Under the pieces are notes generated by a model. The model ran no database searches. It was not told the origin of the DNA and worked only from the letters and a program-made list of their open reading frames with translations. From Streptomyces sp. SJL17-4 (GTDB lineage: Bacteria; Actinomycetota; Actinomycetes; Streptomycetales; Streptomycetaceae): a stretch of DNA of 64,000 nt. A program made the translations under genes and the position numbers. Positions 41,634 to 50,137 of the stretch are shown here, in pieces. How positions within the stretch are numbered: the first letter of the stretch is position 1; the number at the start of each line of letters is the position of its first letter. The DNA lies in assembly GCF_036826855.1 (NCBI RefSeq), contig NZ_CP104578.1, positions 6,626,001-6,690,000 of the forward strand, given 5' to 3'.

Positions 41634-43153
41634 CGCCCGGCCTCCTGCGTCGTGTTAAGGATGTTGACGCCCCGGAAGAGGGCGGAGGGGCAGCCGTGGG
41701 AGACCGCGGCGACCTGGCCCGGCTGCGCCTTGCCGCAGTTGAAGGCGCCGCCGAGGACGTACGTCTGCGGGCCGCCGACCTGCTCCATCGATCCCCAGAA
41801 GTCGGTGGTCGTCGCCTGGTAGGCCACGTCCCGCAGCTGACCGGCGAGCCGGCCGTTCTCGATGCGGAAGAAGCGCTGCCCGGTGAACTGGAAGTTGTAG
41901 CGCTGCATGTCGATCGACCAGGACCGGTCACCGACCACGTAGATGCCGCGCTCCACACCCCCGATCAGGTCCTCGGTCGACAGACCGCCCGGGTCCGGCT
42001 GGAGCGAGACGTTCGCCATCCGCTGCACCGGCACGTGCGCGGGGGAGTCGGCGAAGGCGCAGCCGTTCGACCGGCCGAGGCCGGTGAGCTTCGCGATCCG
42101 CCGGTCCAGCTGGTAGCCGACGAGCGTGCCGTCCTTCACCAGGTCCCAGCTCTGCGCCTCGACGCCCTCGTCGTCGAACCCGACCGTCGCGAGACCGTGC
42201 TCGGCGGTCCGGTCACCCGTCACGTTCATGATCGAGGAGCCGTACGCCAGCTTGCCCAGCTGGTCGAAGGTCGCGAAGGACGTGCCCGCGTACGCCGCCT
42301 CGTAGCCGAGGGCCCGGTCCAGCTCGGTGGCGTGCCCGATCGACTCGTGGATCGTCAGCCAGAGGTTCGACGGGTCGACGACCAGGTCGTACCGGCCCGC
42401 CTCGACGCTCGGCGCCCGCATCTTCTCGGCGAGCAGCGCCGGAATCTCGTCCAGCTCCTTGTCCCAGTCCCAGCCGGTGCCCGTCAGGTACTCCCAGCCC
42501 CGCCCGACCGGCGGCGCGATCGTCCGCATCGAGTCGAACTCGCCGGTCGTCTCGTCGACGGCGACCGCCGTGAGCTGCGGGTGCAGCCGGACACGCTGCT
42601 GGGTGGTCACGGTGCCGGCGGTGTCCGCGTAGAACTTGTTCTCGTGGACGGTGAGCAGCGAGGCGTCCACATGCGCCACGCCCTCCGCCCGAAGCAGCCG
42701 GGAACTCCAGTCGGCGAGCAGCGCGCTCTTCTCCTCGCCGGGGATGGAGAAGGGGTCGATCTCGTACGAGGAGACCCAGGTGCGCTCCTCGTGCACCGGC
42801 TCCGCCGCGAGCTCCACCCTCTCGTCGGAGCCCGCCGCCGCGATCACCTTGGCCGACAGCTTCGCCATGGCGACCGCCTGCGAGGCGACCTTCGCGGCCC
42901 CGTCCATGGTCAGGTCGACCCCGGACGCGAAGCCCCAGGCCCCGCCGTGCACCACCCGCACCGCGTAGCCGAGGTCCGTGGTGTCCGAGGAACCGGACGG
43001 TTTGGCGTCGCGCTGCCGCCAGGAGGCGCTGCGCACCCGCTCCAGGCGGAAGTCCGCGTGCTCGGCACCGAGCGCGCGCGCTCGGGCGAGCGCCGCGTCG
43101 GCGAGCGCCCGCAGGGGCAGCGCGACGAACGAAGGGTCGATCTGGTGGACCAC
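41630..43153 (-). CDS. tldD: TldD family zinc protease subunit
   Basis: A 507-residue TldD protein carrying the HExxxH zinc site, HESIGHATE, near residue 267. The N-terminal domain is a PmbA/TldD fold and GSSIMNVTGD and GGAFNCGKAQPG are conserved. It forms a heterodimer with the downstream PmbA protein, with which it overlaps by ATGA. GTG 43153 is used because the sequence VVHQIDPSFVALPLRALAD starts the conserved domain; the longer frame upstream has a low-complexity reading. It is divergent from fabG. Confidence 0.92.
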   Translation of the reverse strand: MVHQIDPSFVALPLRALADAALARARALGAEHADFRLERVRSASWRQRDAKPSGSSDTTDLGYAVRVVHGGAWGFASGVDLTMDGAAKVASQAVAMAKLSAKVIAAAGSDERVELAAEPVHEERTWVSSYEIDPFSIPGEEKSALLADWSSRLLRAEGVAHVDASLLTVHENKFYADTAGTVTTQQRVRLHPQLTAVAVDETTGEFDSMRTIAPPVGRGWEYLTGTGWDWDKELDEIPALLAEKMRAPSVEAGRYDLVVDPSNLWLTIHESIGHATELDRALGYEAAYAGTSFATFDQLGKLAYGSSIMNVTGDRTAEHGLATVGFDDEGVEAQSWDLVKDGTLVGYQLDRRIAKLTGLGRSNGCAFADSPAHVPVQRMANVSLQPDPGGLSTEDLIGGVERGIYVVGDRSWSIDMQRYNFQFTGQRFFRIENGRLAGQLRDVAYQATTTDFWGSMEQVGGPQTYVLGGAFNCGKAQPGQVAAVSHGCPSALFRGVNILNTTQEAGR

Positions 43154-43395
43154 GAGCGGCCTCGCTCTCGGTGATCGGAAGGCTGTGGTGGAGCTGTGGT
43201 GGAGCTGTCGTTGATCTGCCCCGGAAGTCAATCACGGGACGGCCCGCGGAGTCGGCGCATTACCGACGTCGGGTGGCCTGAGCTGTAGGGACCCGACAGT
43301 GACACCCGGGAGCCACTGTGGGAGGTCGATTCCTCATGTCGGGGGCGATACCGATAGGTTTTCGGCTACCAGACCGCTATCGAAAGGGTGATCCG

Positions 43396-44115
43396 TTGAG
43401 CCGCTCGGTTCTCGTCACCGGAGGAAACCGGGGCATCGGCCTCGCCATCGCCCGCGCGTTCGCCGAGTCCGGCGACAAGGTCGCGATCACGTACCGCTCC
43501 GGCGAGCCGCCGGCGGCCCTCACCGAGCTCGGCTGCCTGGCCGTCAAGTGCGACATCACCGACGGTGAGCAGGTGGAGCAGGCGTACAAGGAGATCGAGG
43601 AGAAGCACGGTCCGGTGGAGGTCCTCGTGGCCAACGCCGGCGTGACGAAGGACCAGCTCCTCATGCGCATGTCCGAGGAGGACTTCACCTCGGTCGTCGA
43701 CACCAACCTCACCGGCACCTTCCGGGTCGTCAAGCGTTCCAACCGCGGAATGCTGCGCGCCAAGAAGGGCCGCGTCGTCCTGATCTCCTCGGTGGTCGGT
43801 CTGCTGGGCTCCGCCGGCCAGGCCAACTACGCCGCCTCCAAGGCCGGCCTGGTGGGCTTCGCCCGTTCCCTCGCGCGTGAGCTGGGCTCCCGCAACATCA
43901 CCTTCAACGTCGTCGCGCCCGGCTTCGTCGACACCGCGATGACCGCGGTGCTCACCGACGAGCAGCGCGCGGGCATCGTGTCCCAGGTGCCGCTGGGCCG
44001 CTACGCCCAGCCGGAGGAGATCGCCGCCGCGGTGAAGTTCCTCGCCTCCGACGACGCCTCGTACATCACTGGAGCCGTCATCCCGGTTGACGGCGGATTG
44101 GGCATGGGTCACTGA
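43396..44115 (+). CDS. fabG: 3-oxoacyl-ACP reductase FabG (TTG start)
   Basis: A 239-residue beta-ketoacyl-ACP reductase of type II fatty acid synthesis, NADPH-dependent. TGGNRGIG is the cofactor motif; the active-site triad is Ser in LISSVVG, Tyr and Lys in NYAASKAG; the C-terminus VIPVDGGLGMGH is typical. The protein starts with SRSVLVTGGNRGIG. The TTG at 43396 is chosen because AAAGGG is eight bases upstream; there is no ATG or GTG in frame at a sensible distance. It precedes fabI by two bases and is divergent from tldD. Confidence 0.93.
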   Translation: MSRSVLVTGGNRGIGLAIARAFAESGDKVAITYRSGEPPAALTELGCLAVKCDITDGEQVEQAYKEIEEKHGPVEVLVANAGVTKDQLLMRMSEEDFTSVVDTNLTGTFRVVKRSNRGMLRAKKGRVVLISSVVGLLGSAGQANYAASKAGLVGFARSLARELGSRNITFNVVAPGFVDTAMTAVLTDEQRAGIVSQVPLGRYAQPEEIAAAVKFLASDDASYITGAVIPVDGGLGMGH

Positions 44116-44117
44116 CC

Positions 44118-44894
44118 ATGAGCGGAATTCTCGAGGGCAAGCGCATCCTCATCACCGGTGTGCTGATGGAGTCCTCCATCGCCTTCCACACCGCGAAGCT
44201 GGCCCAGGAGCAGGGCGCGGAGATCATCCTCACCGCCTGGCCCCGGCCGACGCTGACCGAGCGCATCGCCAAGAAGCTGCCCCACCCCGACAAGGTCAAG
44301 GTGCTGGAGCTCGACGTCTCCAACGACGAGCACCTCGCCCGCCTGGAGGGCCAGGTCCGTGAGCACCTGGGCGACCGCCTCGACGGCATCGTGCACTCCA
44401 TCGGCTTCGCGCCGCAGGACGCGCTCGGCGGCAACTTCCTGAACACCCCGTTCGAGTCCGTGGCCACCGCCATGCACGTCTCCGCCTTCTCCCTGAAGTC
44501 GCTGACGATGGCACTGCTGCCGCTGATGAGCGAGGGCGGCTCGGTCGTCGGCCTCACCTTCGACGCGAAGTTCGCCTGGCCGCAGTACGACTGGATGGGC
44601 CCGGCCAAGGCCGCCCTGGAGGCCACCAGCCGCTACATGGCGCGTGACCTGGGCAAGCAGAACATCCGCTGCAACCTGATCTCGGCGGGCCCGATCGGTT
44701 CGATGGCCGCGAAGTCGATCCCCGGCTTCGGCGAGCTGGCGTCCGTGTGGGACAGCCGCGCCCCGCTGGAGTGGGAGCTCTCGGACCCGGAGCCGGCCGG
44801 CCGCGGCATCGTCGCGCTGCTCTCGGACTGGTTCCCGAAGACCACCGGCGAGATCATCCACGTGGACGGCGGCCTGCACGCCATCGGCGCGTAA
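44118..44894 (+). CDS. fabI: Enoyl-ACP reductase FabI (InhA-like)
   Basis: A 258-residue NADH-dependent enoyl-ACP reductase, completing each chain-elongation cycle of type II fatty acid synthesis. It has ITGVLMESSIAFHTAK at the N-terminus, the catalytic Tyr and Lys in YDWMGPAKAAL (Tyr-x6-Lys), and HVDGGLHAIGA at the C-terminus. It is close to InhA of mycobacteria. It lies two bases after fabG, so the two genes form an operon, and a strong hairpin follows. Confidence 0.95.
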   Translation: MSGILEGKRILITGVLMESSIAFHTAKLAQEQGAEIILTAWPRPTLTERIAKKLPHPDKVKVLELDVSNDEHLARLEGQVREHLGDRLDGIVHSIGFAPQDALGGNFLNTPFESVATAMHVSAFSLKSLTMALLPLMSEGGSVVGLTFDAKFAWPQYDWMGPAKAALEATSRYMARDLGKQNIRCNLISAGPIGSMAAKSIPGFGELASVWDSRAPLEWELSDPEPAGRGIVALLSDWFPKTTGEIIHVDGGLHAIGA

Positions 44895-44914
44895 CCGCTT
44901 CTCGTCAGAGCGTC

Positions 44915-44955
44915 AGGGCCGTGTGCCCGCCCGGAGCGGGCGGACACACGGCCCT
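44915..44955 (+). terminator. Terminator of the fabG-fabI operon
   Basis: AGGGCCGTGTG and CACACGGCCCT flank an inner CCCGCCCG/CGGGCGG stem. The hairpin is 20 bases after the fabI stop. Confidence 0.78.
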
Positions 44956-45056
44956 CGCCGTTCCGCAACTCCTGCCCGACTCGAAAAGTCGAGCGAACCA
45001 CCCCAGACTGGGGCAGAGCGTGATGCTTCTGCTGCTGACGGGGAGGAGGTACGGGC

Positions 45057-45467
45057 ATGCGCGCGATACGTCACGGGTTCGGCGCGTTCGCCTCCGTCGC
45101 CGTACTGCTCACCGGGGTCGCCGTCGCCGCCGAGGTACGGGCCGCACCCGCCCCGGCCGAGGAAGTCCCCGTCACCGTCCCGGCGGCCGAGGAGCCGGAG
45201 AACTTCGGCGCCTCCTGCCGCACCGTCGTCCAGGGCTCGACCGTTACCGCCCACTGCCACAACCCGTACCCCCGCACCGACCGGGTCCGGCTCCACGTCG
45301 AGTGCGAGCGCTGGTGGGACATCGACTCCGACAGCGCCCCCGTGGAGGTCGGACCCGCCGACTACGGCAAGATCACCAGCCGTTGCTGGAAGGAGGTCCG
45401 GTCCGCCTGGATCACTCACCAGCCGGCCGACCAGGCTCCCGATCCGGCTCCGGTACGGGGCTCCTGA
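45057..45467 (+). CDS. Hypothetical secreted protein with conserved Cys
   Basis: A 136-residue protein with a signal peptide (MRAIRHGFGAFASVAVLLTG, then VAVAAEVRA) and a mature part containing four Cys residues in SCRTVVQG, TAHCHNPY, HVECERWW and SRCWKEV, which probably form two disulfides. It is not a recognised family; the last 20 residues are Pro/Asp-rich. GGGAGGAGG precedes the ATG. Its 3' end overlaps the convergent FadR-type gene by 56 bases, which is unusual, so one of the two stops may have shifted recently. Function unknown. Confidence 0.82.
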   Translation: MRAIRHGFGAFASVAVLLTGVAVAAEVRAAPAPAEEVPVTVPAAEEPENFGASCRTVVQGSTVTAHCHNPYPRTDRVRLHVECERWWDIDSDSAPVEVGPADYGKITSRCWKEVRSAWITHQPADQAPDPAPVRGS

Positions 45468-46125
45468 GGCACATGTAGGGATAGCCGGCCGCTTCCGTAC
45501 CGGCCCGCTCGGCGTCGCCCTCCCGGATCGCGTCCACCAGGCGCGCGTGGTCCATCCAGTTCTCCGGGCGCAGCTCCTGCCCGACGTCGTCGCGCAGCCA
45601 CTCCCGCAGCAGATCGCCGAGGTCCGCGTAGAGCTCGGTGAGCACCTCGTTGCCCGAGGCGGCGACGACCGCGTGGTGGAAGGTCGCGTCGGCGCTCACG
45701 AACCGCTCCGCGTCACCGGACTCCCACGCCTCCTCGCGTCGTACGAGCAGGGTGTCGAGCTGCTTCAGATCCCGCTCGGTGCGCCGGGCGGCCGCGAGCC
45801 GCGCCCCGGCGGACTCCAGCGTCGAGCGCAGCTCGGCGACGTGCCGGGGGTCGGAGCCGGCGAAGCGGCGGTGCATGACGCCCGCCAGCTCGCTGGTGGC
45901 GATGACGTACGTCCCGGAGCCCTGGCGGATGTCGAGGAGCCCGTTGTGCGCGAGCGCGCGTACCGCCTCGCGCACGGTGTTGCGGGCCACGCCCAGCTGC
46001 TCGACCAGCTCGGGCTCGGTCGGGATGCGCGAACCCACCGGCCACTCGCCGGACGTGATCTGGTTCCGCAGCTCGGCGATCACCTGATCGGAGAGGCCTG
46101 CGCGCCGGGGGTGGCCGAGGGCCAT
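45412..46125 (-). CDS. GntR/FadR-type transcriptional regulator
   Basis: A 237-residue FadR-subfamily GntR regulator. The winged helix-turn-helix is SDQVIAELRNQITSGEWPVG to RIPTEPELVEQLGVARNTVREAVRALAHNGLLDIRQGSGTYV, and the C-terminal FCD ligand-binding domain has AELRSTLESAGARLAA and ADATFHHAVVAASGN with His and Asp metal ligands. It is divergent from the MFS gene and a symmetric site lies between, so it probably controls that transporter. ATG 46125 with GGAAGG six bases upstream is chosen. A frame starting far upstream is not coding. Confidence 0.88.
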   Translation of the reverse strand: MALGHPRRAGLSDQVIAELRNQITSGEWPVGSRIPTEPELVEQLGVARNTVREAVRALAHNGLLDIRQGSGTYVIATSELAGVMHRRFAGSDPRHVAELRSTLESAGARLAAARRTERDLKQLDTLLVRREEAWESGDAERFVSADATFHHAVVAASGNEVLTELYADLGDLLREWLRDDVGQELRPENWMDHARLVDAIREGDAERAGTEAAGYPYMCLRSPVPEPDREPGRPAGE

Positions 46126-46166
46126 GGAGCACCTTCCCATTCGTTCGAGTCGCCCAAGTCGTTCGA

Positions 46167-46182
46167 GATTGGACAACCAATC
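46167..46182. promoter_or_regulatory. Operator GATTGG-ACAA-CCAATC at the MFS promoter
   Basis: A perfect 6-bp inverted repeat around ACAA. It lies at the -35 position of the MFS promoter (TATGAT at 46195-46200, 13 bases downstream), and 42 bases upstream of the regulator's start. Its placement fits autoregulation and repression by the FadR-type regulator. Confidence 0.7.
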
Positions 46183-46194
46183 ATCCCATGATTC

Positions 46195-46209
46195 TATGAT
46201 GGCCCCATG
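46195..46209 (+). promoter_or_regulatory. -10 box and leaderless start of the MFS transporter gene
   Basis: TATGAT (46195-46200) is a near-consensus -10 hexamer followed by six bases and then the ATG at 46207, with no ribosome binding site. Transcription should begin at the A of ATG, giving a leaderless message. Confidence 0.7.
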
Positions 46210-47520
46210 CCTGACGAGCCGAAGACCCTCGACCCAGCCGCACGACCGGCCACGACCACCGTCCCGGCGGCCACCACGACCCCGCCCGGAGCCGCCGTCG
46301 CCGGCGATTCTCCCGCACAGGGGCAGGCGCAGCGCTGGACCCTCGGCCTCGTCACCGTCGGACTCGTCCTGGCCGCGCTGAACCTGCGCCCCGCCATCAC
46401 CAGCCTCGGCGCCCTCCTCGAAGAGGTCAGCGCGGGCCTCCACATGAGCGGCACCGTCGCCGGCGTCCTCACCTCCGTCCCCCCGCTCTGCTTCGCCGTC
46501 TTCGGCATCACGGCCCCGCGCCTCGCCCGCCGCTTCGGCCCCGCCGCCGTCGTCTGCGCGGGCATGGCGGCGATCTTCACCGGCCTGATCCTGCGCCCCT
46601 TCGCCGGCGGCACGGTCGGCTTCCTCGCCGCCAGCGCCCTCGCCCTCATGGGCATCGCCGTCAGCAACGTCCTGATGCCGGTCATCGTCAAGCGGTACTT
46701 CCCCGACCGCATCGGCAGCATGACCGGCCTCTACTCCATGGCCCTCGCCCTCGGCACCTCCATGGCCGCGGCCGCGACCGTCCCCATGACCGCCGCCCTC
46801 GGCGGCGACTGGCGCATCGGCCTGGGAGTCTGGGCGGCCATCGCCGCGCTGGCCGTCCTGCCCTGGATCCCGCTCGTACGCGACCGGGACCGCGCCGCCA
46901 CGGCGACCCGGGCCACCGCCGTCGCGACGCGGACCGCCGCCCCGCGCATCACCCGCAGCCGCACCGCCTGGGCCCTCGGCTGCTACTTCGGCCTCCAGGC
47001 CACCGGCGCCTACATCACCATGGGCTGGATGCCGCAGATCTTCCGCGACGCGGGCGTCCCCGCCTCCACCGCGGGCGTGCTCCTCGCCGTCACCATGGTC
47101 ATGGGCGTCCCGCTCGCCTTCGTGATCCCCCGGCTCGCCACCCGTATGAAGAACCAGGGCCCGATCGTCGTCGCCCTCGGCCTCTGCGGCCTCGCCGGCT
47201 ACACCGGCCTCTTCCTCGCCCCCGCCGCCGGAGCCTGGATCTGGGCGCTGCTCCTCGGCGTCTCCAACTGCTCCTTCCCGCTCGCCCTCACGATGATCGG
47301 CATGCGCTCGCGCACCGGCGCAGGAGTCGTCCGGCTCTCCGCCTTCGCACAGAGCGTCGGCTACCTCATCTCCATCCCCGGCCCCCTCCTCGTCGGCGTG
47401 CTCTACCAGCACAGCGGCGGCTGGGGACTGCCGATCGCCCTCATGGGCGGGCTCATGGTGCCGCAGATGATCGTCGGAACCCTGGCGGGCAGGGACCGGA
47501 CGGTCGAGGACGAATCCTGA
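46207..47520 (+). CDS. MFS transporter, CynX/NimT family
   Basis: A 437-residue 12-helix major facilitator of the cyanate/nitroimidazole CynX type. After a 40-residue Thr/Ala/Pro-rich cytoplasmic tail the first helix is RWTLGLVTVGLVLAALNLRPAITSLG; the helix-2/3 region PPLCFAVFGITAPRLARRFG is the family signature. It contains TATRATAVATRTAAPRITRSR as the long central loop. The substrate is unknown. It has a leaderless-type promoter overlapped by the FadR operator and is followed by a 38-residue accessory peptide gene. Confidence 0.9.
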   Translation: MPDEPKTLDPAARPATTTVPAATTTPPGAAVAGDSPAQGQAQRWTLGLVTVGLVLAALNLRPAITSLGALLEEVSAGLHMSGTVAGVLTSVPPLCFAVFGITAPRLARRFGPAAVVCAGMAAIFTGLILRPFAGGTVGFLAASALALMGIAVSNVLMPVIVKRYFPDRIGSMTGLYSMALALGTSMAAAATVPMTAALGGDWRIGLGVWAAIAALAVLPWIPLVRDRDRAATATRATAVATRTAAPRITRSRTAWALGCYFGLQATGAYITMGWMPQIFRDAGVPASTAGVLLAVTMVMGVPLAFVIPRLATRMKNQGPIVVALGLCGLAGYTGLFLAPAAGAWIWALLLGVSNCSFPLALTMIGMRSRTGAGVVRLSAFAQSVGYLISIPGPLLVGVLYQHSGGWGLPIALMGGLMVPQMIVGTLAGRDRTVEDES

Positions 47521-47537
47521 GATGCGAGACTGTCGCC

Positions 47538-47654
47538 ATGCCAGTTCTCGAACCCAATCCCCCGAACGGCCAGAAGAAGCTGCTCATCGTGTTCGGCGCG
47601 ATGATCGGCATCACGGTCGTCATCGGCTTCATCGCCTCGTTCGCCTCCCCGTGA
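47538..47654 (+). CDS. SGM_5486-type transporter-associated 38-residue membrane peptide
   Basis: A 38-residue peptide beginning MPVLEPNPPNGQKKLLIVFG and ending FIASFASP, with one membrane helix in the middle. I recognise it as the SGM_5486-type transporter-associated family, which lies next to this MFS gene in Streptomyces. It begins 17 bases after the MFS stop and probably rides on the same transcript. GAGACT is six bases in front of its ATG and there is no Shine-Dalgarno sequence, so its own leaderless start is possible. Its function is unknown. Confidence 0.8.
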   Translation: MPVLEPNPPNGQKKLLIVFGAMIGITVVIGFIASFASP

Positions 47655-47810
47655 GGCGGCTCCCCGCGCCCCGCGGTGGGGATAACCCCCGCATCCCCTA
47701 GGGGGCGGGACTCAGGGTGAAGTGGGTGGATCACCGGATGGGCCGAGGGGCCCGCGATCCCTAGGTTGGAGACAACAGGGAAAGCGGAGTTCTCACCCAC
47801 GGAGGCGGTC

Positions 47811-48014
47811 ATGTCGGCCCATACGTCCACCCGCGTCCGGCCCGAGGCGACCGGTGTCGACACCCGGCTGCCCTGGTGGGCCCTCGCCCTCCCGGCGGCC
47901 GCGTTCGTCGCTCTTCTGCTGCTGATGACCGGCCCCGGTGAGGCCCACGCGGCGGTCGGCGACCCAGGGGCCGGAGGGTTCCTGGAGCGGATCCAGCAAA
48001 CGCTCTCTCTCTGA
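47811..48014 (+). CDS. Small single-pass membrane protein, 67 residues
   Basis: A 67-residue protein with a polar N-terminus (MSAHTSTRVRPEATGVDTRL), a membrane helix (WWALALPAAAFVALLLLMTG) and a C-terminal GEAHAAVGDPGAGG region that could be cleaved. GGAGG precedes ATG 47811. I know of no family. It lies just before the SixA-type gene with a 35-base gap. Confidence 0.75.
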   Translation: MSAHTSTRVRPEATGVDTRLPWWALALPAAAFVALLLLMTGPGEAHAAVGDPGAGGFLERIQQTLSL

Positions 48015-48049
48015 GTCGGCGCGAGCCGTTTCGTGCGAAGCTGAGGACC

Positions 48050-48568
48050 ATGAGCGTCGACACACCCCGCAGGATCGTGCTGCTCCGACACGCGAAGGCG
48101 GACTGGAACCAGGAGTCCGACCACGAGCGCCCCCTCGCCGAGCGAGGCCGCGCGGACGCCCCCGTCGCCGGCCGTCGGCTCGCCGGGACCGGCATCGCCT
48201 TCGACCTGGCCCTCTGCTCCACCGCCACCAGGACCCGCGAGACCTGGAAGCTGGCCGTGCAGGCCCTCCCGGAGCGCCCGAAGACCGTGTACGAGGAGCG
48301 GCTGTACGAGGCCTCGCTCGGCGAGCTCATCGCCCTGCTCAACGAGACCTCGGAGGACGTGTCCGACCTCCTCGTCATCGGCCACAACCCAGGGATGCAC
48401 GCCCTCGCCGACGCCCTCGCGGGCGACTCGGAGGGCGACGCGCTGGCCCGGATGAACCGCAGCGGCTTCCCGACCTCCGCCTTCGCCGTCGTCACCTTCA
48501 CCGGCTCGTGGAAGTCCCTGGAGCACGGCACCGGGCGCCTCGTCGACTTCTGGACCCCGCACGTCTGA
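48050..48568 (+). CDS. Histidine phosphatase, SixA-like
   Basis: A 172-residue histidine phosphatase of the SixA group. The catalytic motif RHAKADW (residues 13-19) carries the phosphorylated His; the second His is in VIGHNPGMHALAD. Arg residues are in TATRTRETW. Substrates may be phosphohistidine or phosphoester; sequence does not tell. GAGG precedes the ATG. The gene is convergent with serB, with a hairpin between. Confidence 0.9.
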   Translation: MSVDTPRRIVLLRHAKADWNQESDHERPLAERGRADAPVAGRRLAGTGIAFDLALCSTATRTRETWKLAVQALPERPKTVYEERLYEASLGELIALLNETSEDVSDLLVIGHNPGMHALADALAGDSEGDALARMNRSGFPTSAFAVVTFTGSWKSLEHGTGRLVDFWTPHV

Positions 48569-48615
48569 TCCGCACTCTCGGTCTTCCGTACGCCTCCTCC
48601 GCAGCCGTACGGGAA

Positions 48616-48647
48616 AGGGCCCGGCCGTCACTCGACGACCGGGCCCT
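48616..48647. terminator. Bidirectional hairpin between SixA-like gene and serB
   Basis: AGGGCCCGG and CCGGGCCCT form a 9-bp stem around a partly paired loop, 48 bases after the phosphatase stop. Both convergent genes can use it. Confidence 0.65.
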
Positions 48648-48686
48648 CCCTCGTACGGTTCACCCGCGTACGGGTTCACACACGGC

Positions 48687-49904
48687 TCAGTGCAGCAGGT
48701 CCTCCGCGCCGCCGTCCGCCGCCTCCACCTCTTCGCGTGTGATCCCCAGCAGATACAGCACGGTGTCCAGGAACGGCACGTTCACCGCCGTGTGCGCGGC
48801 CTCGCGCACCACCGGCTTCGCGTTGAACGCCACGCCGAGACCGGCCGCGTTCAGCATGTCCAGATCGTTCGCCCCGTCGCCGATCGCCACGGTCTGCGCC
48901 AGCGGCACCCCCGCCTCCGCCGCGAACCGGCGCAGCAGCCGCGCCTTGCCCGCCCGGTCCACGATCTCGCCGGTCACCCGACCGGTCAGCTTGCCGTCGA
49001 CGATCTCCAGGGTGTTGGCCGAGGCGAAGTCGAGCCCGAGCCGCTCCTTCAGATCGTCCGTGACCTGCGTGAACCCGCCCGAGACGACACCCACCTGGTA
49101 GCCGAGCCGCTTGAGCGTACGGATCAGGGTCCGGGCCCCGGGCGTCATCCGCACCTCGGCGCGGACCTTGTCGACCACCGAGGCGTCGAGCCCGGCGAGC
49201 AGCTCCACGCGCGCGTGCAGCGACTGCTCGAAGTCCAGCTCACCGCGCATCGCGGCGGCCGTCACCTCGGCGACCTTGTCCTCGCACCCGGCGTGCGCCG
49301 CGAAGAGCTCGATCACCTCGTCCTGGATCAGCGTCGAGTCGACGTCCATGACGACGAGCCGCTGGGCCCGCCGGTGCAGCCCGGCGGAGACCACGGCCAC
49401 ATCGACCCCGATGGAGTGCGCCTGGGTGGCGAGGGAGGTCCGCAGCGGCTCGGTCTCACAGCCGGAGACGGCGAACTCGACGGCCGTCACCGGGTATTTC
49501 GCCAGCCGGAAGACACGGTCGATATTGCCGCCGGCCTCCGCGATCCTGGCCGCTATGGCCGCCGTCTGCTCCGCCGTCAGCGGGTTGCCCAGCACGGTGA
49601 CGTGCGAGCGCCCCTCACCGCGAGGACGGTTGTCGCCCGTGCCGGAGATGATCTCGGCCTGGAGTTTCAGCGACTCGGCCCAGCTGTGCACGGTCGCGCG
49701 GAGCTCGCCCTGCGAGGCGACGGTCGGCTCGGTGACGAGCGCGCACAGGACGAGGCGGCCGCGGGAGACGACCTGCTCGATGTCCACGACGTCGACGGAG
49801 TAGGCGGCGAGGGTGTCGAAGAGTCCGGCGGTGATCCCGGGACGGTCCTTCCCGAAGATCTTGACGAGAAGGGTGGGAACGTCTGAGGTCTGCGATGCGC
49901 TCAT
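48687..49904 (-). CDS. serB: Phosphoserine phosphatase SerB
   Basis: A 405-residue phosphoserine phosphatase that carries out the last step of serine synthesis. Two ACT-like domains lie in residues 8-165 and the HAD phosphatase domain follows: VVMDVDSTLI near residue 185 (nucleophile Asp), GYQVGVVSGGFT for the second motif, and AIGDGANDLDML for the metal site. This length is usual for actinobacterial SerB. ATG 49904 has GGAAG five bases upstream. Confidence 0.95.
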   Translation of the reverse strand: MSASQTSDVPTLLVKIFGKDRPGITAGLFDTLAAYSVDVVDIEQVVSRGRLVLCALVTEPTVASQGELRATVHSWAESLKLQAEIISGTGDNRPRGEGRSHVTVLGNPLTAEQTAAIAARIAEAGGNIDRVFRLAKYPVTAVEFAVSGCETEPLRTSLATQAHSIGVDVAVVSAGLHRRAQRLVVMDVDSTLIQDEVIELFAAHAGCEDKVAEVTAAAMRGELDFEQSLHARVELLAGLDASVVDKVRAEVRMTPGARTLIRTLKRLGYQVGVVSGGFTQVTDDLKERLGLDFASANTLEIVDGKLTGRVTGEIVDRAGKARLLRRFAAEAGVPLAQTVAIGDGANDLDMLNAAGLGVAFNAKPVVREAAHTAVNVPFLDTVLYLLGITREEVEAADGGAEDLLH

Positions 49905-50137
49905 GGTGCTTCCACCGTATCGGGCACCGCGTGCCACCCGACCCCCCGTCCCGCCCAGCGGACACCCGAGCGGCCGTGCCCTTGATCCCGGGAGCGTTCT
50001 CGGAGAGCCTGCGCCGGGTCTTCACGCGGCCCGACTTTCGGAGAGGGGACCGGGCCTGAAATAGTTCCCCAGGATGATTCGCATCCCTGGACTCCCCGCG
50101 ACGGGGGTACATCGGGGGACAAGTAGTGGGGCATGGA

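Noticed and set aside
43396..44894. fabG-fabI as part of a polyketide or specialised lipid cluster
   Set aside because: No ketosynthase, acyl carrier or tailoring genes are nearby. The pair is the housekeeping fatty acid synthesis operon.
46126..47412. N-terminal extension of the FadR-type gene in a 666-codon frame
   Set aside because: This part lies antisense to the MFS gene and reads as Gly/Glu/Asp low complexity. The helix-turn-helix begins right after ATG 46125 with a good ribosome binding site.
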